This document shows, piece by piece, positions 15,974-27,388 of a stretch of DNA of 64,000 nt (within the stretch, counting starts at the first letter, position 1; the number at the start of each line of letters is the position of its first letter). The stretch comes from Roseivirga sp. E12. Its GTDB lineage: Bacteria > Bacteroidota > Bacteroidia > Cytophagales > Cyclobacteriaceae. The translations under genes and the position numbers were made by a program. The notes beneath the pieces were generated by a model. The model saw only the letters and a program-made list of their open reading frames with translations. It was not told where the DNA came from and made no database searches. Location of the stretch: contig NZ_JAGFMD010000001.1 of the NCBI RefSeq assembly GCF_017592825.1, positions 248,001 to 312,000 of the forward strand, given 5' to 3'.

Positions 15974-18900
15974 ATGCAAACCACCTTCAATCAAAAGTTT
16001 GGAAGGAGACTCATCGCTTACTTGGCGTTGGGTATTTTTCTGATCGCTCAGCCTGCTATGGCCCTAGTTCCATGGCAAGATGATAAAGACACAACAAAAA
16101 AAGGACAAGAGACTTTTAAAGACCTGCCTCTAAAGGCAGAACGTACACTCAAGTTTAACACCAAGGAGGGTACATGGGTATCTGTTGATATAAGCCCTGA
16201 CGGCAGTACCATCATTTTTGACATGTTGGGTGATATCTACACCATGCCATTCACAGGTGGAAAGGCGACTCGCCTTACCGAAGGCATGGCCTATGATACC
16301 CATCCTAGATATAGCCCTGACGGCAAACACATTGCTTTTACATCAGATAGAAGTGGTAGCGATAATGCCTGGATTATGGAACTTGACTCTAAAGAGACAA
16401 CTCAAATTACTAAAGGCAGTAATGAATGGGTTCAGTCAGTTGAATGGTCACCTGATGGGGATTATGTGGTTGTTTCTAAAGGGAGAAGGAGCTTTAAGCT
16501 TTTTATGTACCACAAAGATGGAGGCGGAGGCTTTCAGATCATAAAAAATCCTACAAACCTCAAGACCGTGGAGCCTGCTTTCAGTGCTGACGGAAGATTT
16601 ATCTACTACGCACAACGTAACGGTGCATGGAATTACAATGCCCAATTACCTCAATATCAAATTGGCGTTTACGATCGTGAGAACGGCCAAAATGCTACTG
16701 TGACTTCCCGATACGGTTCAGCCTTTACCCCAACACTTTCCCCTGATGGAAAGTGGATGGTATATGGTTCTCGATATGAAGACGAGACTGGACTTATCCT
16801 AAGAGATCTAAGTACAGGTGATGAGAAATGGTTGGCTTATCCCGTTCAGAGAGATGAGCAGGAGTCAATTGCACCATTGGGTGTTTTACCCGCCATGTCA
16901 TTTACACCTGACAGCAAGCAACTTGTAGCATCATGGGGAGGCAAACTATATAGAATAGCTGTTTCTGGTGGAACTGCAGTCGAAATCCCAATGGATGTTG
17001 ATGTAGAACTTGAAATGGGCCCAAGACTCAAATTTGAGTACCCGATTTCTGATGATAAGGAAATGATTGTCACTCAAATTAGAGATGGAGTTCCTTCTCC
17101 AGATGGATCAAAGTTGGCTTTCACTTCTCTGAATAGGCTCTATGTGAAGAACTTGCCTGATGGCGAGCCTAAGCGCCTGACAGATATGGAAATGACCGAA
17201 GCGCAGCCTGCCTGGTCGCCTGATGGTAAATCTGTGGCTTTTGTTACCTGGACTGACGCTGAGGGTGGTTCTATGTATAAAGTAAATGTTGACGGACGCC
17301 CAAGACCTGTAAAGCTGACAAGCACATCGGCTATCTATGGATCACCGGCCTGGAATAAGAATGGTAGAATCGTCTTTACCCGAGGTAGTGCTCAAAATTT
17401 GAAGGATGCTGCTGGTCCAGGAGCTCCTCGAGCAGCTGAAGACTTATGCTGGATTTCATCTGATGGAGGAGAAATCAATTTCATTATGAAGACCAGAGGT
17501 AAAGGAAGTCCTCACTTTGTGAACAGTGACGACAGAATCTACCTCAGTGGCTTTCAAGGCTTAAGTTCTGTAAGATGGGATGGCACGGATGAGAAACGAG
17601 TGATCGCAATTACAGGAATCAGAACTTATGGTTCTAACCCTGCTGATGGTCACGGAAATGATCATGTGATTGATCCATGGGCTGAGCAAGAGAACTCTTC
17701 TCTACAAGAAGGAGAGGGATGGAGAGAAAATAATCCTCCGTCAAGAGCTGGAGCCATCTTTATGGCACCAGAAGGTGATAGAGCCATGGCGCAGATCAAC
17801 AATCATATTTATGTGGTTACGGTGCCAAAACTAGGGCAAACACCAACTATTTCGGTAGCAAACCCTTCAAGTGCTCAGTTCCCTTCTTGGCAACTGACTG
17901 AAATTGGCGGAGAATTCCCTGCATGGTCTAGTGATGCGAAAAAGGTACACTGGTCTTTAGGTAAGTCTCACTTCATTTATGACCTGGATGAAGCCAAGGC
18001 CTATACCGATAGTGTTTCTGCTGCCAAAAAGGCCAAGGAGAAAGCAGAAAAGGAAATGACCAAGGAGGAGAAGGAAAAGCAAAAAGCTGACAAGGAAGCT
18101 GCCGAAAAAGCCAAAACTGATGAAGAAAAGGCTGCAGACAAGGCCAAGAAGGAAAATGAAGGTTATCATGCCGAGGAAATTGAAATAGCCATCAAAGCCA
18201 CAAAGGACATTCCAAATGGTACGGCATTATTGAAGGGTGCTAGAATCATTACCATGAATGGCGATGAGGTAATAGAAAATGGAGACATTCTAATTGAGAA
18301 CACCAGAATAAAGGCGGTAGGGCCATCAGGGTCTTTGACTGTTCCAAGAAGAACCGAAGTGATTGACGTTTCTGGTAAAACAATTATACCTGGTATGGTT
18401 GACACTCATGCGCACATGTGGCCAGCTTGGGGCTTACACAAAACACAAGTTTGGGTATATGCAGCAAACCTTGCCTATGGCGTAACAGCAACAAGAGACC
18501 CTCAGACTGCGACCACCGATGTATTGACATATGCTGACATGGTAGAGACTGGTGATATTTTGGGCCCTAGAGTTTACTCTACTGGTCCTGGTGTTGGCTT
18601 TTGGTCTTATAACCTGAAGAGCCTTGAGCAGACGAAGAAGATTCTAAAGCAGTACAGCGAGTACTACAATACGAAGACTATCAAGATGTACTTGGTAGGA
18701 AACCGTAAGCATAGACAGTGGATTATTCAAGCTGCTAAAGAGCAGAAGTTAATGCCAACTACAGAAGGAGGGTTAGATTTCAAATTGAACATGACCCAGA
18801 TGATCGATGGTTATCCAGGACATGAGCATTCATTACCGATTGCTCCACTTTATAGAGATGTAGTTCACACTGTTGCTGAGTCTAAAATGGCTTATACTTC

Positions 18901-19477
18901 TACACTGCTAGTGTCCTATGGAGGGCCTTGGGCTGAGAATTACTATTACTCAAGAGAGAACCCGTATCATGATGAGAAGCTATCGCGTTTCACTCCTTAT
19001 GCTGAGTTAGCTCAGAAGTCTAGAAGAAGACCAGGGTGGTTTATGGATGAGGAGCATGTGTTTAAGAAGCATGCAGAAGGTGTTAATGCCATAGTTGAAG
19101 CTGGTGGAATTGCCGGTGTAGGTAGTCATGGTCAGTTGCAAGGGCTAGGTTTCCATTGGGAGCTTTGGTCGGTTGCCTCTGGAGGAATGTCTAACCTAAA
19201 TGCATTGAAGACTGCTACCATCTTAGGAGCTACAGCTATCGGCCTTGAGGGTGATATAGGGTCTATTGAAGCTGGAAAGCTTGCTGATCTAGTTATTTTA
19301 GATGCGAATCCTTTGGATAACATCAGAAACACTAACAAGATCAGCCATGTGATGAAAAATGGTCGTCTCTATAATGCCAATACATTGGATGAAGAATATC
19401 CAAGAAAGAAAAAGGCTGGACCATTCTATTGGCACTCAGAGAAGCCGGAAGGACTTCCTGGTCTAAAGAAGAAGTAA
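15974..19477 (+). CDS. TolB-like beta-propeller/amidohydrolase fusion protein, secreted
   Basis: The 1167-aa protein has a signal peptide (LIAYLALGIFLIAQPAMA), then about 600 residues with PD40/WD40-like repeats (SPDGSTIIF, SPDGKHIAF, SPDGDYVVV, SPDGKWMVY, SPDGSKLAF), then a charged A/K/E-rich linker at residues ~676-735, then a C-terminal amidohydrolase (~745-1140) with HxH motif in GMVDTHAHMWP near residue 810 and a later GHEH. Known relatives are annotated amidohydrolases or prolidase-like enzymes; the propeller may gate access or bind peptide. At the place where such enzymes usually have a late catalytic Asp, this protein has GSHGQ. A strong terminator follows at 19501. Confidence 0.94.
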   Translation: MQTTFNQKFGRRLIAYLALGIFLIAQPAMALVPWQDDKDTTKKGQETFKDLPLKAERTLKFNTKEGTWVSVDISPDGSTIIFDMLGDIYTMPFTGGKATRLTEGMAYDTHPRYSPDGKHIAFTSDRSGSDNAWIMELDSKETTQITKGSNEWVQSVEWSPDGDYVVVSKGRRSFKLFMYHKDGGGGFQIIKNPTNLKTVEPAFSADGRFIYYAQRNGAWNYNAQLPQYQIGVYDRENGQNATVTSRYGSAFTPTLSPDGKWMVYGSRYEDETGLILRDLSTGDEKWLAYPVQRDEQESIAPLGVLPAMSFTPDSKQLVASWGGKLYRIAVSGGTAVEIPMDVDVELEMGPRLKFEYPISDDKEMIVTQIRDGVPSPDGSKLAFTSLNRLYVKNLPDGEPKRLTDMEMTEAQPAWSPDGKSVAFVTWTDAEGGSMYKVNVDGRPRPVKLTSTSAIYGSPAWNKNGRIVFTRGSAQNLKDAAGPGAPRAAEDLCWISSDGGEINFIMKTRGKGSPHFVNSDDRIYLSGFQGLSSVRWDGTDEKRVIAITGIRTYGSNPADGHGNDHVIDPWAEQENSSLQEGEGWRENNPPSRAGAIFMAPEGDRAMAQINNHIYVVTVPKLGQTPTISVANPSSAQFPSWQLTEIGGEFPAWSSDAKKVHWSLGKSHFIYDLDEAKAYTDSVSAAKKAKEKAEKEMTKEEKEKQKADKEAAEKAKTDEEKAADKAKKENEGYHAEEIEIAIKATKDIPNGTALLKGARIITMNGDEVIENGDILIENTRIKAVGPSGSLTVPRRTEVIDVSGKTIIPGMVDTHAHMWPAWGLHKTQVWVYAANLAYGVTATRDPQTATTDVLTYADMVETGDILGPRVYSTGPGVGFWSYNLKSLEQTKKILKQYSEYYNTKTIKMYLVGNRKHRQWIIQAAKEQKLMPTTEGGLDFKLNMTQMIDGYPGHEHSLPIAPLYRDVVHTVAESKMAYTSTLLVSYGGPWAENYYYSRENPYHDEKLSRFTPYAELAQKSRRRPGWFMDEEHVFKKHAEGVNAIVEAGGIAGVGSHGQLQGLGFHWELWSVASGGMSNLNALKTATILGATAIGLEGDIGSIEAGKLADLVILDANPLDNIRNTNKISHVMKNGRLYNANTLDEEYPRKKKAGPFYWHSEKPEGLPGLKKK

Positions 19478-19500
19478 TAGATCGTAAAATGAAATAAAAA

Positions 19501-19529
19501 AGCCCGACCTGATAGTCGGGCTTTTTTTG
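19501..19529 (+). terminator. Rho-independent terminator
   Basis: AGCCCGAC (19501-19508) and GTCGGGCT (19515-19522) form an 8-bp stem with a 6-nt loop, followed by a run of T. It ends the amidohydrolase transcript and may act on the convergent sulfatase gene as well. Confidence 0.9.
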
Positions 19530-19547
19530 TGCTTGGTGTTCAAGGCT

Positions 19548-20840
19548 TTATTGTCTTATCTCTGTGAGCTTATTCTGTAGCCAATCAAAGGCAGTTTGTG
19601 CATCGCTTGAAAGTGTGCCATCTAAAAGGTTATTGTTTTCATATGGGTCATCATCCAGGAAGTACAGCTCTTGACTCCCGTTGGTATTTACAATGAGCTT
19701 GTAATGATCGTTTCTAATTGCCCATTCGTCTTCTATGCCATCATTGTATTCTGCATAGGTGAATTCTCTGAAGTTGGTTTGCGCAGTGCTTAGGAGTGGA
19801 GTCAGGTCTTTGCTGTCATTGATTTCGCTTACACTCACACCGCTCATTGATGCGATTGTTGCAAATAAGTCCGATGAGTTGATCAGGTTACTGTCTGTTC
19901 CTGTTCTTGAGATACCTTTTCCGCTAATGATCATGGGCGTATTCACACCGCCTTGATACATGGTTCCTTTTGCCTTTCTTCTACCATAAGGAGCTTGCGA
20001 AACCTGACCGGGTGTACCATTATCACCAATGAAGATGATTACGGTGTTGTCTCTTTCCGCTTGCTCAAGACTAGAGAGCAGTCTGCCAATTTGAAAATCC
20101 ATGGCTTCAATGCTTGCTATATAATAGGGTAATGGATCGGCATTAATCGAAGCTTGGTCAGTTGCCAAGGTGCCTTGCGAGTGCATATTAGCCGGAGGTG
20201 CATGAAAAGGCGTATGGGGAGCATTATAAGCTAGCCATAGAAACCAAGGCTTGGTTTGCTGAGATACCCAGTCAATGGCCATGGTTGTAAATTTTGTAGT
20301 GACATACTCTGTTTCTGTAGTGATATTACCATCTTCAGTTAGGTTCCAGTTATAATAGTCACTAACAGCTCCGGAGTATAAGCCCGCATAGTAATCGATG
20401 CCCATATCCTCAGGATCGAGAGAAAAGGCATTACCTGATAAATGCCATTTACCTACAATGGCGGTGGCATATTCGTTGGATTGATTGATATAGGTCTGTA
20501 ATGAAGTTTCGTTCACAGAAATTTCGTCACCCTGAGATCGTACGCCCGTGTTTATACCATACTTGCCTGTTAAGATGGTGGCACGAGTGGGAGAGCAGAC
20601 TGAATTGGTCCACAAGTTATTGAAGATTAAACCATTACTTGCCAATGCATCGATATTGGGCGTATTGGCTTTTACCGAGCCCTCACTGTATCCATTGAGC
20701 GCATCCAGGCCTAAGTCATCGGCAATAATCAGCAGTATATTGGTTTCTTCGTTTGGGTTAGGTGTATCGGTATCGTCTGACGAAGAGCAGCCCAGTAGTA
20801 ATACCAATAGGAGTAGTGAGTTGAAAAGATGTTTAGGCAT
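19548..20840 (-). CDS. sulfatase, lipoprotein
   Basis: The chosen start is the ATG at 20840, not the upstream one at 20903, because it begins the lipoprotein signal MPKHLFNSLLLLVLLLGC (Cys 18) and avoids overlap with the next gene. The enzyme hydrolyses sulfate esters and needs conversion of Cys 82 to formylglycine in the signature VCSPTRATIL, which is complete. The calcium-site segment LLIIADDLG is also present. The ~430-aa length is normal for a single-domain sulfatase, and its substrate may be sulfated algal polysaccharide; no polysaccharide locus or sulfatase-maturating enzyme is in the window, so this is inference. Confidence 0.93.
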   Translation of the reverse strand: MPKHLFNSLLLLVLLLGCSSSDDTDTPNPNEETNILLIIADDLGLDALNGYSEGSVKANTPNIDALASNGLIFNNLWTNSVCSPTRATILTGKYGINTGVRSQGDEISVNETSLQTYINQSNEYATAIVGKWHLSGNAFSLDPEDMGIDYYAGLYSGAVSDYYNWNLTEDGNITTETEYVTTKFTTMAIDWVSQQTKPWFLWLAYNAPHTPFHAPPANMHSQGTLATDQASINADPLPYYIASIEAMDFQIGRLLSSLEQAERDNTVIIFIGDNGTPGQVSQAPYGRRKAKGTMYQGGVNTPMIISGKGISRTGTDSNLINSSDLFATIASMSGVSVSEINDSKDLTPLLSTAQTNFREFTYAEYNDGIEDEWAIRNDHYKLIVNTNGSQELYFLDDDPYENNNLLDGTLSSDAQTAFDWLQNKLTEIRQ

Positions 20841-20880
20841 TATTAGAGTTTCTATTAAGACAGTAGACAGGTACGTAGGT

Positions 20881-21336
20881 TTAATCAGACTTTCCTTCAG
20901 CAACTCTTTTTATGTCTTCCAAGTCTTTGTTCAATGCTTTGACTGTGGCACTTTTGAACATCCAACCCATAACTGCTGACATAACCTTAGCTCCGAAAGT
21001 GACTGGTGTTCCGTTGAAACTCATGTTTAATGTCGAACTACTGCCATTTTCTTCAATCCAAAGTCTTGAAATGTAAATCGCTCCATGGCTTTCGGCACGT
21101 GTCTGATAATATTCGTTTTCCGAGGCTTCAGTGATCCACATTATTTCAGTCGCTTGTTTGCCAAACATAGTTCTTGTTTCCTTCCATTTCAGTCCTAGTA
21201 AACCATCTGTAGGTGGTTCGAGCACTTCAATGCTCTCAATGGCTGAAATGTTATCCTTTGCATTTTCAATGTCGCTAATGACGGACCAAACTTTTTCCTT
21301 CGAAGCGTTAATTTGAATATCTGTCTTAAATTCCAT
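20881..21336 (-). CDS. SRPBCC-family (START/Bet v 1-like) protein
   Basis: The 151-aa protein has the family's standard opening EFKTDIQINASKEKVWSVISDI and ends with an amphipathic C-terminal helix (KALNKDLEDIKRVAEG). The fold makes a hydrophobic ligand cavity; members bind lipids, polyketides or act as stress proteins. It is cytoplasmic. It is 5 bp downstream of the gene at 21342-21794 and 40 bp upstream of the sulfatase start, so these may be co-transcribed, but no common pathway is evident. The ligand is unknown. Confidence 0.87.
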   Translation of the reverse strand: MEFKTDIQINASKEKVWSVISDIENAKDNISAIESIEVLEPPTDGLLGLKWKETRTMFGKQATEIMWITEASENEYYQTRAESHGAIYISRLWIEENGSSSTLNMSFNGTPVTFGAKVMSAVMGWMFKSATVKALNKDLEDIKRVAEGKSD

Positions 21337-21341
21337 GTTCC

Positions 21342-21794
21342 TTATGCTTTTTTGTAATGATGATGAACGATTTGATTCCAGCCTTTTTTAGTCTTTGACT
21401 GAACTACCCAATAGAAGCCCCCTTCTTCGTCAGGCCAATAGACTTGACGCGCTACTCCGGCAGGCATTTTGGCCACAAAGGCAACTGCCTCTTCATGTAT
21501 ATCACTGGCATCCGTCAATTCGCCATGTGCTTGTTTTCCATCTGACTGGAAAGACCAAAAACAAACAGTTTTATCAGCGTTTACGCCAAATAGTGTAAGG
21601 TCTTCGTAGACTTTATTTCCCAAGTCCCAGTCGGCCTTCAGTTGTATATACTTACCATCGAGGGTTTTGGAGAAGCTCCGATCGCACCTACAATTCATTC
21701 GGTCAGGACTGTTCTCATTGGCGACCCATTGCCCTAATAGAGGCTCGAAGATTCCGAGTTTCCCTCTTCCTTTTTTCCAATTCTTGCTAGACAT
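21342..21794 (-). CDS. conserved protein of unknown function (DUF1579-like)
   Basis: The ATG at 21794 (MSSKNWKKGRGKLGIFEPLLG) is preferred over the upstream one at 21842, since AAAAAGAT precedes it and the extra 16 residues look noncoding. The ~150-aa protein is soluble with a beta-rich pattern: LLGQWVANENSP near the N-terminus, then a Cys-containing NCRCDRSFSKT, then DLTLFGVNADKTVCFWSF. Similar short proteins estimate sample or stress-related loss in homologues, but I do not recognise a defined function. It lies just upstream of the SRPBCC gene. Confidence 0.65.
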   Translation of the reverse strand: MSSKNWKKGRGKLGIFEPLLGQWVANENSPDRMNCRCDRSFSKTLDGKYIQLKADWDLGNKVYEDLTLFGVNADKTVCFWSFQSDGKQAHGELTDASDIHEEAVAFVAKMPAGVARQVYWPDEEGGFYWVVQSKTKKGWNQIVHHHYKKA

Positions 21795-21849
21795 ATCTTT
21801 TTGATTTGTGCTTGAATGTCCAAAATCAAGCAGAATAGGCACTCATACT

Positions 21850-23994
21850 TTAGTCTGAAATGGATGAATTGGCTATGTTTTTTTTCGGAATCATCATTTC
21901 GTAAGCTTTTTCAGTATCGTCTGTTGGGAACTTGCATGTTTTATTTTGACACACATAGATTACTGTTCTGCCTTCTTGTAATTTATAAGCAAGTAGGGGG
22001 ATATCACCTTCGGAGTTGCCACCTAAGAATATGATATCAGGCCGAAAGGCTAGATCCAGTCGGTTTCTCATATCGATGGCCTCCTCTCCAAGAATCGCTA
22101 CTTCATATGGAGGGTTAGAATCTCTTAAGAGGGCTTGAATCCAAGTGCCCGCAAAGACCAATGCTTCTGAAGTCTGTGACTGTCCAACTTTCAACATGGA
22201 GGTCGCTTTGTCTTTCCATTCACTTCGGCTATCATAATAGAATTCCGAAAGCATTAGCAGGTTATTGACGGCTTGTGCATTTCCAGAGGGCAAGTCGGTA
22301 TCCAACACAGGAATACTGTTCATAAACAATTGATCGCTCTGCGAACTTTGTTTAAGTAAGGTTTCTCCTTCGGCCTTGAACAGTTCTAGCATTCCTGCAG
22401 AAATTCGTTCTGAATACTTGAGCCACTGCTCATCGAAGCTCACTTGATAGAGTTGAATGAGCGCTCCAGCTGTCAATGAATAATCCTCAAGAAACCCGAC
22501 TTGGTTAATATCTTCGGTTCTGGAAACCTGAGACTGATCTTCTTGGGTATGGTTTTCAATTAAATAGCTCGCTAGCGCATCGGCATGGCTCAGGTAGCTT
22601 GGGTTAAAAGTGGCCCTGTAAAGTTCTACAAAGCCATCTAGTACCAGAGCATTCCACGCTGTGATGGTTTTCTCGTCTTTGGGAGGTGCAGTGCGTTTTG
22701 CTCTCTTATTGAATAGCTCTTCTTTGAATGGGCTATCAATGGTATGTAAGTAGTCTTCCTTTGATGAGCCCAGAGCAAAAAGTACATTTTGGCCATTTTC
22801 CCAGTTTCCTTCTTCACTAATGTTGAATAGATTGGTCACCTGATCGGCTTGATCCAAACCTTGGATTTCATCTAAGGTCCAAGTATAGTAACCACCTTCG
22901 ACTTCATTGCTCACCGCATTGATAGACGAAAAGTAGCCGCCTTCGGGGTTTTTGAATTCGTTGAGGAGGCATTGGGCGGTTTGCTCGGCTATGTATAAAT
23001 AGAATGGGTCGTTGAATTTTCGGTAGGCCTTGGCATAGATACCCATAAGCTGGGCATTGTCATAAAGCATCTTTTCGAAATGAGGAATTTTCCATTCGCT
23101 GTCTGTCGAATACCTAGTAAACCCGCCACCTAGGTGATCAAACATTCCTCCAAGCGCCATATTATCGAGTGTCTTTTTAAGAAACTGATCGAGGCTATTG
23201 TTGGGCTGGTAATAAGTAAAGTCTAGCAGTGCTGATAGATAAGGTGAATTGGGGAACTTCTGATTACCTCTGATGCCACCTTTGGCGGTATCGCTTTGAC
23301 TTAACCATGCCTGTTCAATTGCCGAAAGCGTGAGGCTTAATTGTTGACTCTCGGCTTCTTGTTTTTGACTCAGTGTATTAGCCAGAGCTTTGGCCTGGGC
23401 TAAGATTTCTTCAGGATTATCCTGATAAAGGTAACTTGCTCTTTGTACGATGGCCTGCCAATCGCTGTTTTCAAAGTAAGTTCCAGCAAAGAGGGGAGTT
23501 CCATCAGCAGTGGCAATTATATTTAAGGGCCAGCCTGAAGTACCAGTCATTTTCTTAGCAGCCTCTGCATATACTTGATCAATGTCAGGTCTTTCTTCTC
23601 GATCTACTTTGATTGAAACGTAGTTGTCATTCATCAACCGTGCTACAGTGGTGTCCATAAAGGTTTCTTTTTCCATCACCTGACACCAGTGACAGGCATA
23701 GTAGCCTATGCTAATGATAAGAAGTTTCTCTTCGGTCTTTGCTTTCGAGAATGCTTCATCTCCCCAAGGAAACCAATCCACCGGATTTGAGGCATGTTGA
23801 AGTAAGTATTGACTGCTTTCCGATTGTAGGCGATTAAGTGCCTGAGTTTCTTTAAAAGATGTGTTACAGCTTACGGTTAATAGAATATTTCCAAGAATTG
23901 TCAATAAAATGATAAAAACCTTCAAACCCGTTTTTTTGCCGTTCAAAATGGATATTAGGGGTGAATACTCTATATTGGAAACTTTACTGGGCAT
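21850..23994 (-). CDS. thioredoxin-domain protein of the YyaL/DUF255 family (SPATA20-like), membrane-anchored
   Basis: The 714-aa protein has a hydrophobic leader ([18 protein letters not shown], a possible lipobox Cys at 43), then the DUF255 thioredoxin-like domain with [15 protein letters not shown], the active-site-like [14 protein letters not shown] and SGWPLNI, then a C-terminal alpha/alpha toroid resembling glycoside hydrolases ([29 protein letters not shown]). Human SPATA20 and bacterial YyaL are homologues of unclear function. Only one in-frame ATG exists near the start, and it lies 20 bp from the divergent FG-GAP gene, so a shared promoter region must overlap the coding starts. Confidence 0.92.
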   Translation of the reverse strand: MPSKVSNIEYSPLISILNGKKTGLKVFIILLTILGNILLTVSCNTSFKETQALNRLQSESSQYLLQHASNPVDWFPWGDEAFSKAKTEEKLLIISIGYYACHWCQVMEKETFMDTTVARLMNDNYVSIKVDREERPDIDQVYAEAAKKMTGTSGWPLNIIATADGTPLFAGTYFENSDWQAIVQRASYLYQDNPEEILAQAKALANTLSQKQEAESQQLSLTLSAIEQAWLSQSDTAKGGIRGNQKFPNSPYLSALLDFTYYQPNNSLDQFLKKTLDNMALGGMFDHLGGGFTRYSTDSEWKIPHFEKMLYDNAQLMGIYAKAYRKFNDPFYLYIAEQTAQCLLNEFKNPEGGYFSSINAVSNEVEGGYYTWTLDEIQGLDQADQVTNLFNISEEGNWENGQNVLFALGSSKEDYLHTIDSPFKEELFNKRAKRTAPPKDEKTITAWNALVLDGFVELYRATFNPSYLSHADALASYLIENHTQEDQSQVSRTEDINQVGFLEDYSLTAGALIQLYQVSFDEQWLKYSERISAGMLELFKAEGETLLKQSSQSDQLFMNSIPVLDTDLPSGNAQAVNNLLMLSEFYYDSRSEWKDKATSMLKVGQSQTSEALVFAGTWIQALLRDSNPPYEVAILGEEAIDMRNRLDLAFRPDIIFLGGNSEGDIPLLAYKLQEGRTVIYVCQNKTCKFPTDDTEKAYEMMIPKKNIANSSISD

Positions 23995-24014
23995 ATATGG
24001 TGATGAAAGGTGTA

Positions 24015-27000
24015 ATGTTACGAGAATACGGTTCTAATTGCAAACCCCTGATTTTTACTTTTTCCGTGATTTTGATTTTCGCGATGGTATCAGCTTGCGG
24101 TTCTCAGAATGAGAATAATGAGCTAGCAGAGGAAAAAACTGCGCCTGTTGCGGCCCCAATTTTCAAAGAGATTTCGTTTACACAGTCTGGTATAAACTTC
24201 CTCAATACCATTCGCGAGGACGACACGCACAACTTCTTCAACTTCAACTACATTTATAACGGATCTGGTCTGGCTATTGGAGATTTCAACAACGATGACC
24301 TCAAGGATATCTATTTTGTTTCAAATCAGTCTAGGAACAGACTTTTCCTGAATAAGGGATCTCTCAAGTTCGAAAACATTACGGATTCTGCTGGTGTCTC
24401 AGCGGCAAAGGGGTGGAAGAATGGTGTCACTGTTGTGGACATCAATCAAGACGGTTTAGACGATATATATCTGTCACGTTCGGGTCGTTATGAAGATCCC
24501 AATGAGAGAGCTAATTACTTATACATTAACAATGGTGATCTGACTTTTACCGAAAGTGCAGAAAAGTACGGGCTAGCAGATAAGGGGTATGGTATTCAAG
24601 CGTATTTCTTTGACTACGACAGAGATGGTGACTTAGATCTTTATCAGATGAATCATCGCTTAGACTTTAATAACAAGAATACCATCATGTTCTTGCGAAA
24701 TGAAAAACCTTCTGATTACGACCCTTATTCAAGAGATAGGCTATATGAGAACCGAGGAGGGCGCTATGTCGATATTTCAGATCGTTCAGGTATTGTCAAT
24801 AGCGCATGGGGGCTCAGTGCCGTAATGGGCGATTTTAATGAAGATGGCTGGGACGATATTTATGTAGCGAATGATTACCTGACTCCAGACTTCCTCTACA
24901 TCAATAATCAGGATGGAACCTTCACTGAATCCATTCAGGATTATTTTCAGCACATGTCATTTTTCAGTATGGGTAGTGACTGGGCGGATATTGATAATAA
25001 TGGTCATTTTGATTTAGTCACGCTGGATATGGCCCCAGAAGATCATGTAAGGTCAAAACGACTTATGGCCAGTATGAGCAATGAATTTTTCAGAACCATG
25101 GTTGATCAAGGGCTTCAGCATCAATACATGATCAATTCATTACAATACAATCATGGAGATGGAAATTTCAGTGAAGTTTCCCAAGTATCAGGAATTGATA
25201 AAACCGATTGGAGTTGGACAGCCCTGTTTGGAGACTATAATGCAGATGGTCTGAAGGATTTGTATATAACCAACGGTATTAGAAAGGATATTACAGATAA
25301 TGATGCTGTGACTGCTAGTGACAGTATTTTTGCACTTGGTAAACAAGTCGCATTGGGACAAATATTAAAGTTGTTGCCTAGTCAGAAACTTCAAAACCCG
25401 GTTTACCAAAACATAGACGGACTAAAATTCAAAAGGAAAAACGTGGAATGGGGCTTAAAACGAGCATTCAATTCTAATGGAGCCGTTTATTCTGATTTAG
25501 ACAACGATGGTGACTTAGAGATAATCACCAACAATATGGACCTAATGTGCACGCTCAATCAAAACCTGACGGTAGAAAATGAGGGGGTAAGGCTTCGCAA
25601 AATCACAGTGGTGGGTCCGAAAGGCAATAGAGAAGGTTTCGGTACTACCCTTAGAATCAAAACCACTGATGGGAATACAGTACTTGAAAAAGTGAGAGGA
25701 AGTAGGGGGTATTTGTCAAGTTCTGACAGAGCTATTTACCTATCCGAAAACATCAAGATCAAAGAAATTGAAGTCGAATGGCCAACAGGGCAAAGCTCGG
25801 TTATCACCGACCTTAAAGAGATCGAGGGTGGTGTCATCGATTACCAAAATGCTGCTTTTGTAAAAATGAGTGTCGAAGAGGAGAGAAGCTACTTTACCGA
25901 GGCTGACGCACCGATTATTGATTTCAAGCATGATGAGAATTCGTTTGATGATTTCATTAAAGAGATTCTATTGCCGCATAGGCAATCTGAGCACGGTCCT
26001 TTCATCACTAAAGCAGATGTTAATGGAGATGGCCTAGAAGACGTTTATATCGGTGGAGCAAAAGACCAGTCTGGTAGTCTCTTTGTTCAACAATCGAGTG
26101 GTCAATATGTAAAGTCATCACAATCAACTTTTTCAACAGATGCTGCTCATGAAGACATGGGTTCCACCTTCTTCGATGCTGATGGAGATAACGATTTAGA
26201 TTTGTATGTGGTCAGTGGTAGTGGTGAATTCTATCAAGGCAATGGCAATCTTTTAAGAGATAGACTTTATCTAAACGATGGAAGCGGCAACTTCTCGAGA
26301 GTTTCTGATGCCTTACCAAATGATCAGATAGGAGGAAGCAAGGCATTGGCTTCTGATATTGATAATGATGGTGATCAGGACCTTATTGTCATTAATAGAA
26401 ATGTACCGGGAGAATACCCTAAAGGACCTAGAAGCTTTGTTTACCTTAATGAAGGAGGTCGTTTTGTGAATGCTACCAAGAATTTTTCTTCTGATATCTA
26501 TGATGCTTCGCAAATGTTGACTGATGGGGTTTTGGTAGATATCGATCAGAATGGGTTTGAAGACTTGGTAGTCGTAGGTGAGTGGATGAGCCCAAAGATC
26601 TATATGAACGATGGAGAAGAGTTTGAAGAAGCCAGCTTGGACCTAGACAACCTGAAGGGGTGGTGGCAAAGTATTAAACCAACCGATATTGACAACGATG
26701 GAGATATTGATTTTGTAGTGGGCAATATTGGACTGAACAATAAATTCCACCCTAAGCCAGACTCTCCGCTTTATCTGTTCTACAATGATTTTGACGAGAA
26801 TGGTATTGGCGATATTGTCCTTTCAAAAAGCAATGGAGAAGAACTACTCCCTGTAAGAGGGCGCGAGTGCAGTTCTCAGCAGATGCCATTTATTCTGGAG
26901 AAATTTGACAATTATGAGAAGTTCGCAAACGCAGATTTGACTGCAATTTACTCTGAGGAACGTCTCGAGGCGTCTTTAAAACTAGAGGTCAATAATTTTG

Positions 27001-27371
27001 CCTCTGGAATCCTGATTAACAATGGTGATATGAATTTTGAATTCAAGGAACTGCCAACCCTATCTCAATTTGGGGCTGTTCGAGATGTTATACTCAAGGA
27101 TGTAAATGGTGATGGTTTAACAGACCTCATTTGCGCTGGTAACTTCTTTGGTTCAGAAGTTGAGACGGTTAGATATGATTCCAGTTTTGGCTCTATTGTG
27201 ATCAATAAGGGTAATAATGAGTTCGAAACGCTTTCTCTAGCGGAGTCGGGATTAGTTTTAAATTCAGATGTCAGAGACTTGGAAACCGTAACCGTTCAAA
27301 GTGACGAATACTTGTTAGTCACATCAAATAATGATGAACTAAAGAGTTACAAATTCGCTAAGCGTCCCTAA
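24015..27371 (+). CDS. FG-GAP/VCBS repeat lipoprotein with ASPIC/UnbV domain (CRTAC1-like)
   Basis: The start at 24015 ([17 protein letters not shown]) is preferred over 23961 because it gives a clean lipoprotein signal with Cys 28 (MVSAC) and follows AAAGG. The 1118-aa protein has at least fourteen calcium-loop motifs of the type DxNxDGxxD ([36 protein letters not shown]) forming beta-propeller blades, and an ASPIC/UnbV segment ([23 protein letters not shown]) near the middle. Homologues are surface adhesion or polymer-binding proteins. It is transcribed away from the DUF255 gene. Confidence 0.94.
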   Translation: MLREYGSNCKPLIFTFSVILIFAMVSACGSQNENNELAEEKTAPVAAPIFKEISFTQSGINFLNTIREDDTHNFFNFNYIYNGSGLAIGDFNNDDLKDIYFVSNQSRNRLFLNKGSLKFENITDSAGVSAAKGWKNGVTVVDINQDGLDDIYLSRSGRYEDPNERANYLYINNGDLTFTESAEKYGLADKGYGIQAYFFDYDRDGDLDLYQMNHRLDFNNKNTIMFLRNEKPSDYDPYSRDRLYENRGGRYVDISDRSGIVNSAWGLSAVMGDFNEDGWDDIYVANDYLTPDFLYINNQDGTFTESIQDYFQHMSFFSMGSDWADIDNNGHFDLVTLDMAPEDHVRSKRLMASMSNEFFRTMVDQGLQHQYMINSLQYNHGDGNFSEVSQVSGIDKTDWSWTALFGDYNADGLKDLYITNGIRKDITDNDAVTASDSIFALGKQVALGQILKLLPSQKLQNPVYQNIDGLKFKRKNVEWGLKRAFNSNGAVYSDLDNDGDLEIITNNMDLMCTLNQNLTVENEGVRLRKITVVGPKGNREGFGTTLRIKTTDGNTVLEKVRGSRGYLSSSDRAIYLSENIKIKEIEVEWPTGQSSVITDLKEIEGGVIDYQNAAFVKMSVEEERSYFTEADAPIIDFKHDENSFDDFIKEILLPHRQSEHGPFITKADVNGDGLEDVYIGGAKDQSGSLFVQQSSGQYVKSSQSTFSTDAAHEDMGSTFFDADGDNDLDLYVVSGSGEFYQGNGNLLRDRLYLNDGSGNFSRVSDALPNDQIGGSKALASDIDNDGDQDLIVINRNVPGEYPKGPRSFVYLNEGGRFVNATKNFSSDIYDASQMLTDGVLVDIDQNGFEDLVVVGEWMSPKIYMNDGEEFEEASLDLDNLKGWWQSIKPTDIDNDGDIDFVVGNIGLNNKFHPKPDSPLYLFYNDFDENGIGDIVLSKSNGEELLPVRGRECSSQQMPFILEKFDNYEKFANADLTAIYSEERLEASLKLEVNNFASGILINNGDMNFEFKELPTLSQFGAVRDVILKDVNGDGLTDLICAGNFFGSEVETVRYDSSFGSIVINKGNNEFETLSLAESGLVLNSDVRDLETVTVQSDEYLLVTSNNDELKSYKFAKRP

Positions 27372-27388
27372 CATCTGAATTAAATAAT

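Noticed and set aside
17957-18169. Minus-strand open frame with a strongly hydrophobic, membrane-like translation
   Set aside because: It is the antisense of the A/K/E-rich linker of the amidohydrolase fusion; codons for Ala, Lys and Glu read as Phe/Leu on the other strand, which mimics a membrane protein.
20548-20979. Plus-strand open frame antisense to the sulfatase start
   Set aside because: It covers the reverse of the sulfatase signature and its SRPBCC neighbour, with no ribosome-binding site or protein resemblance.
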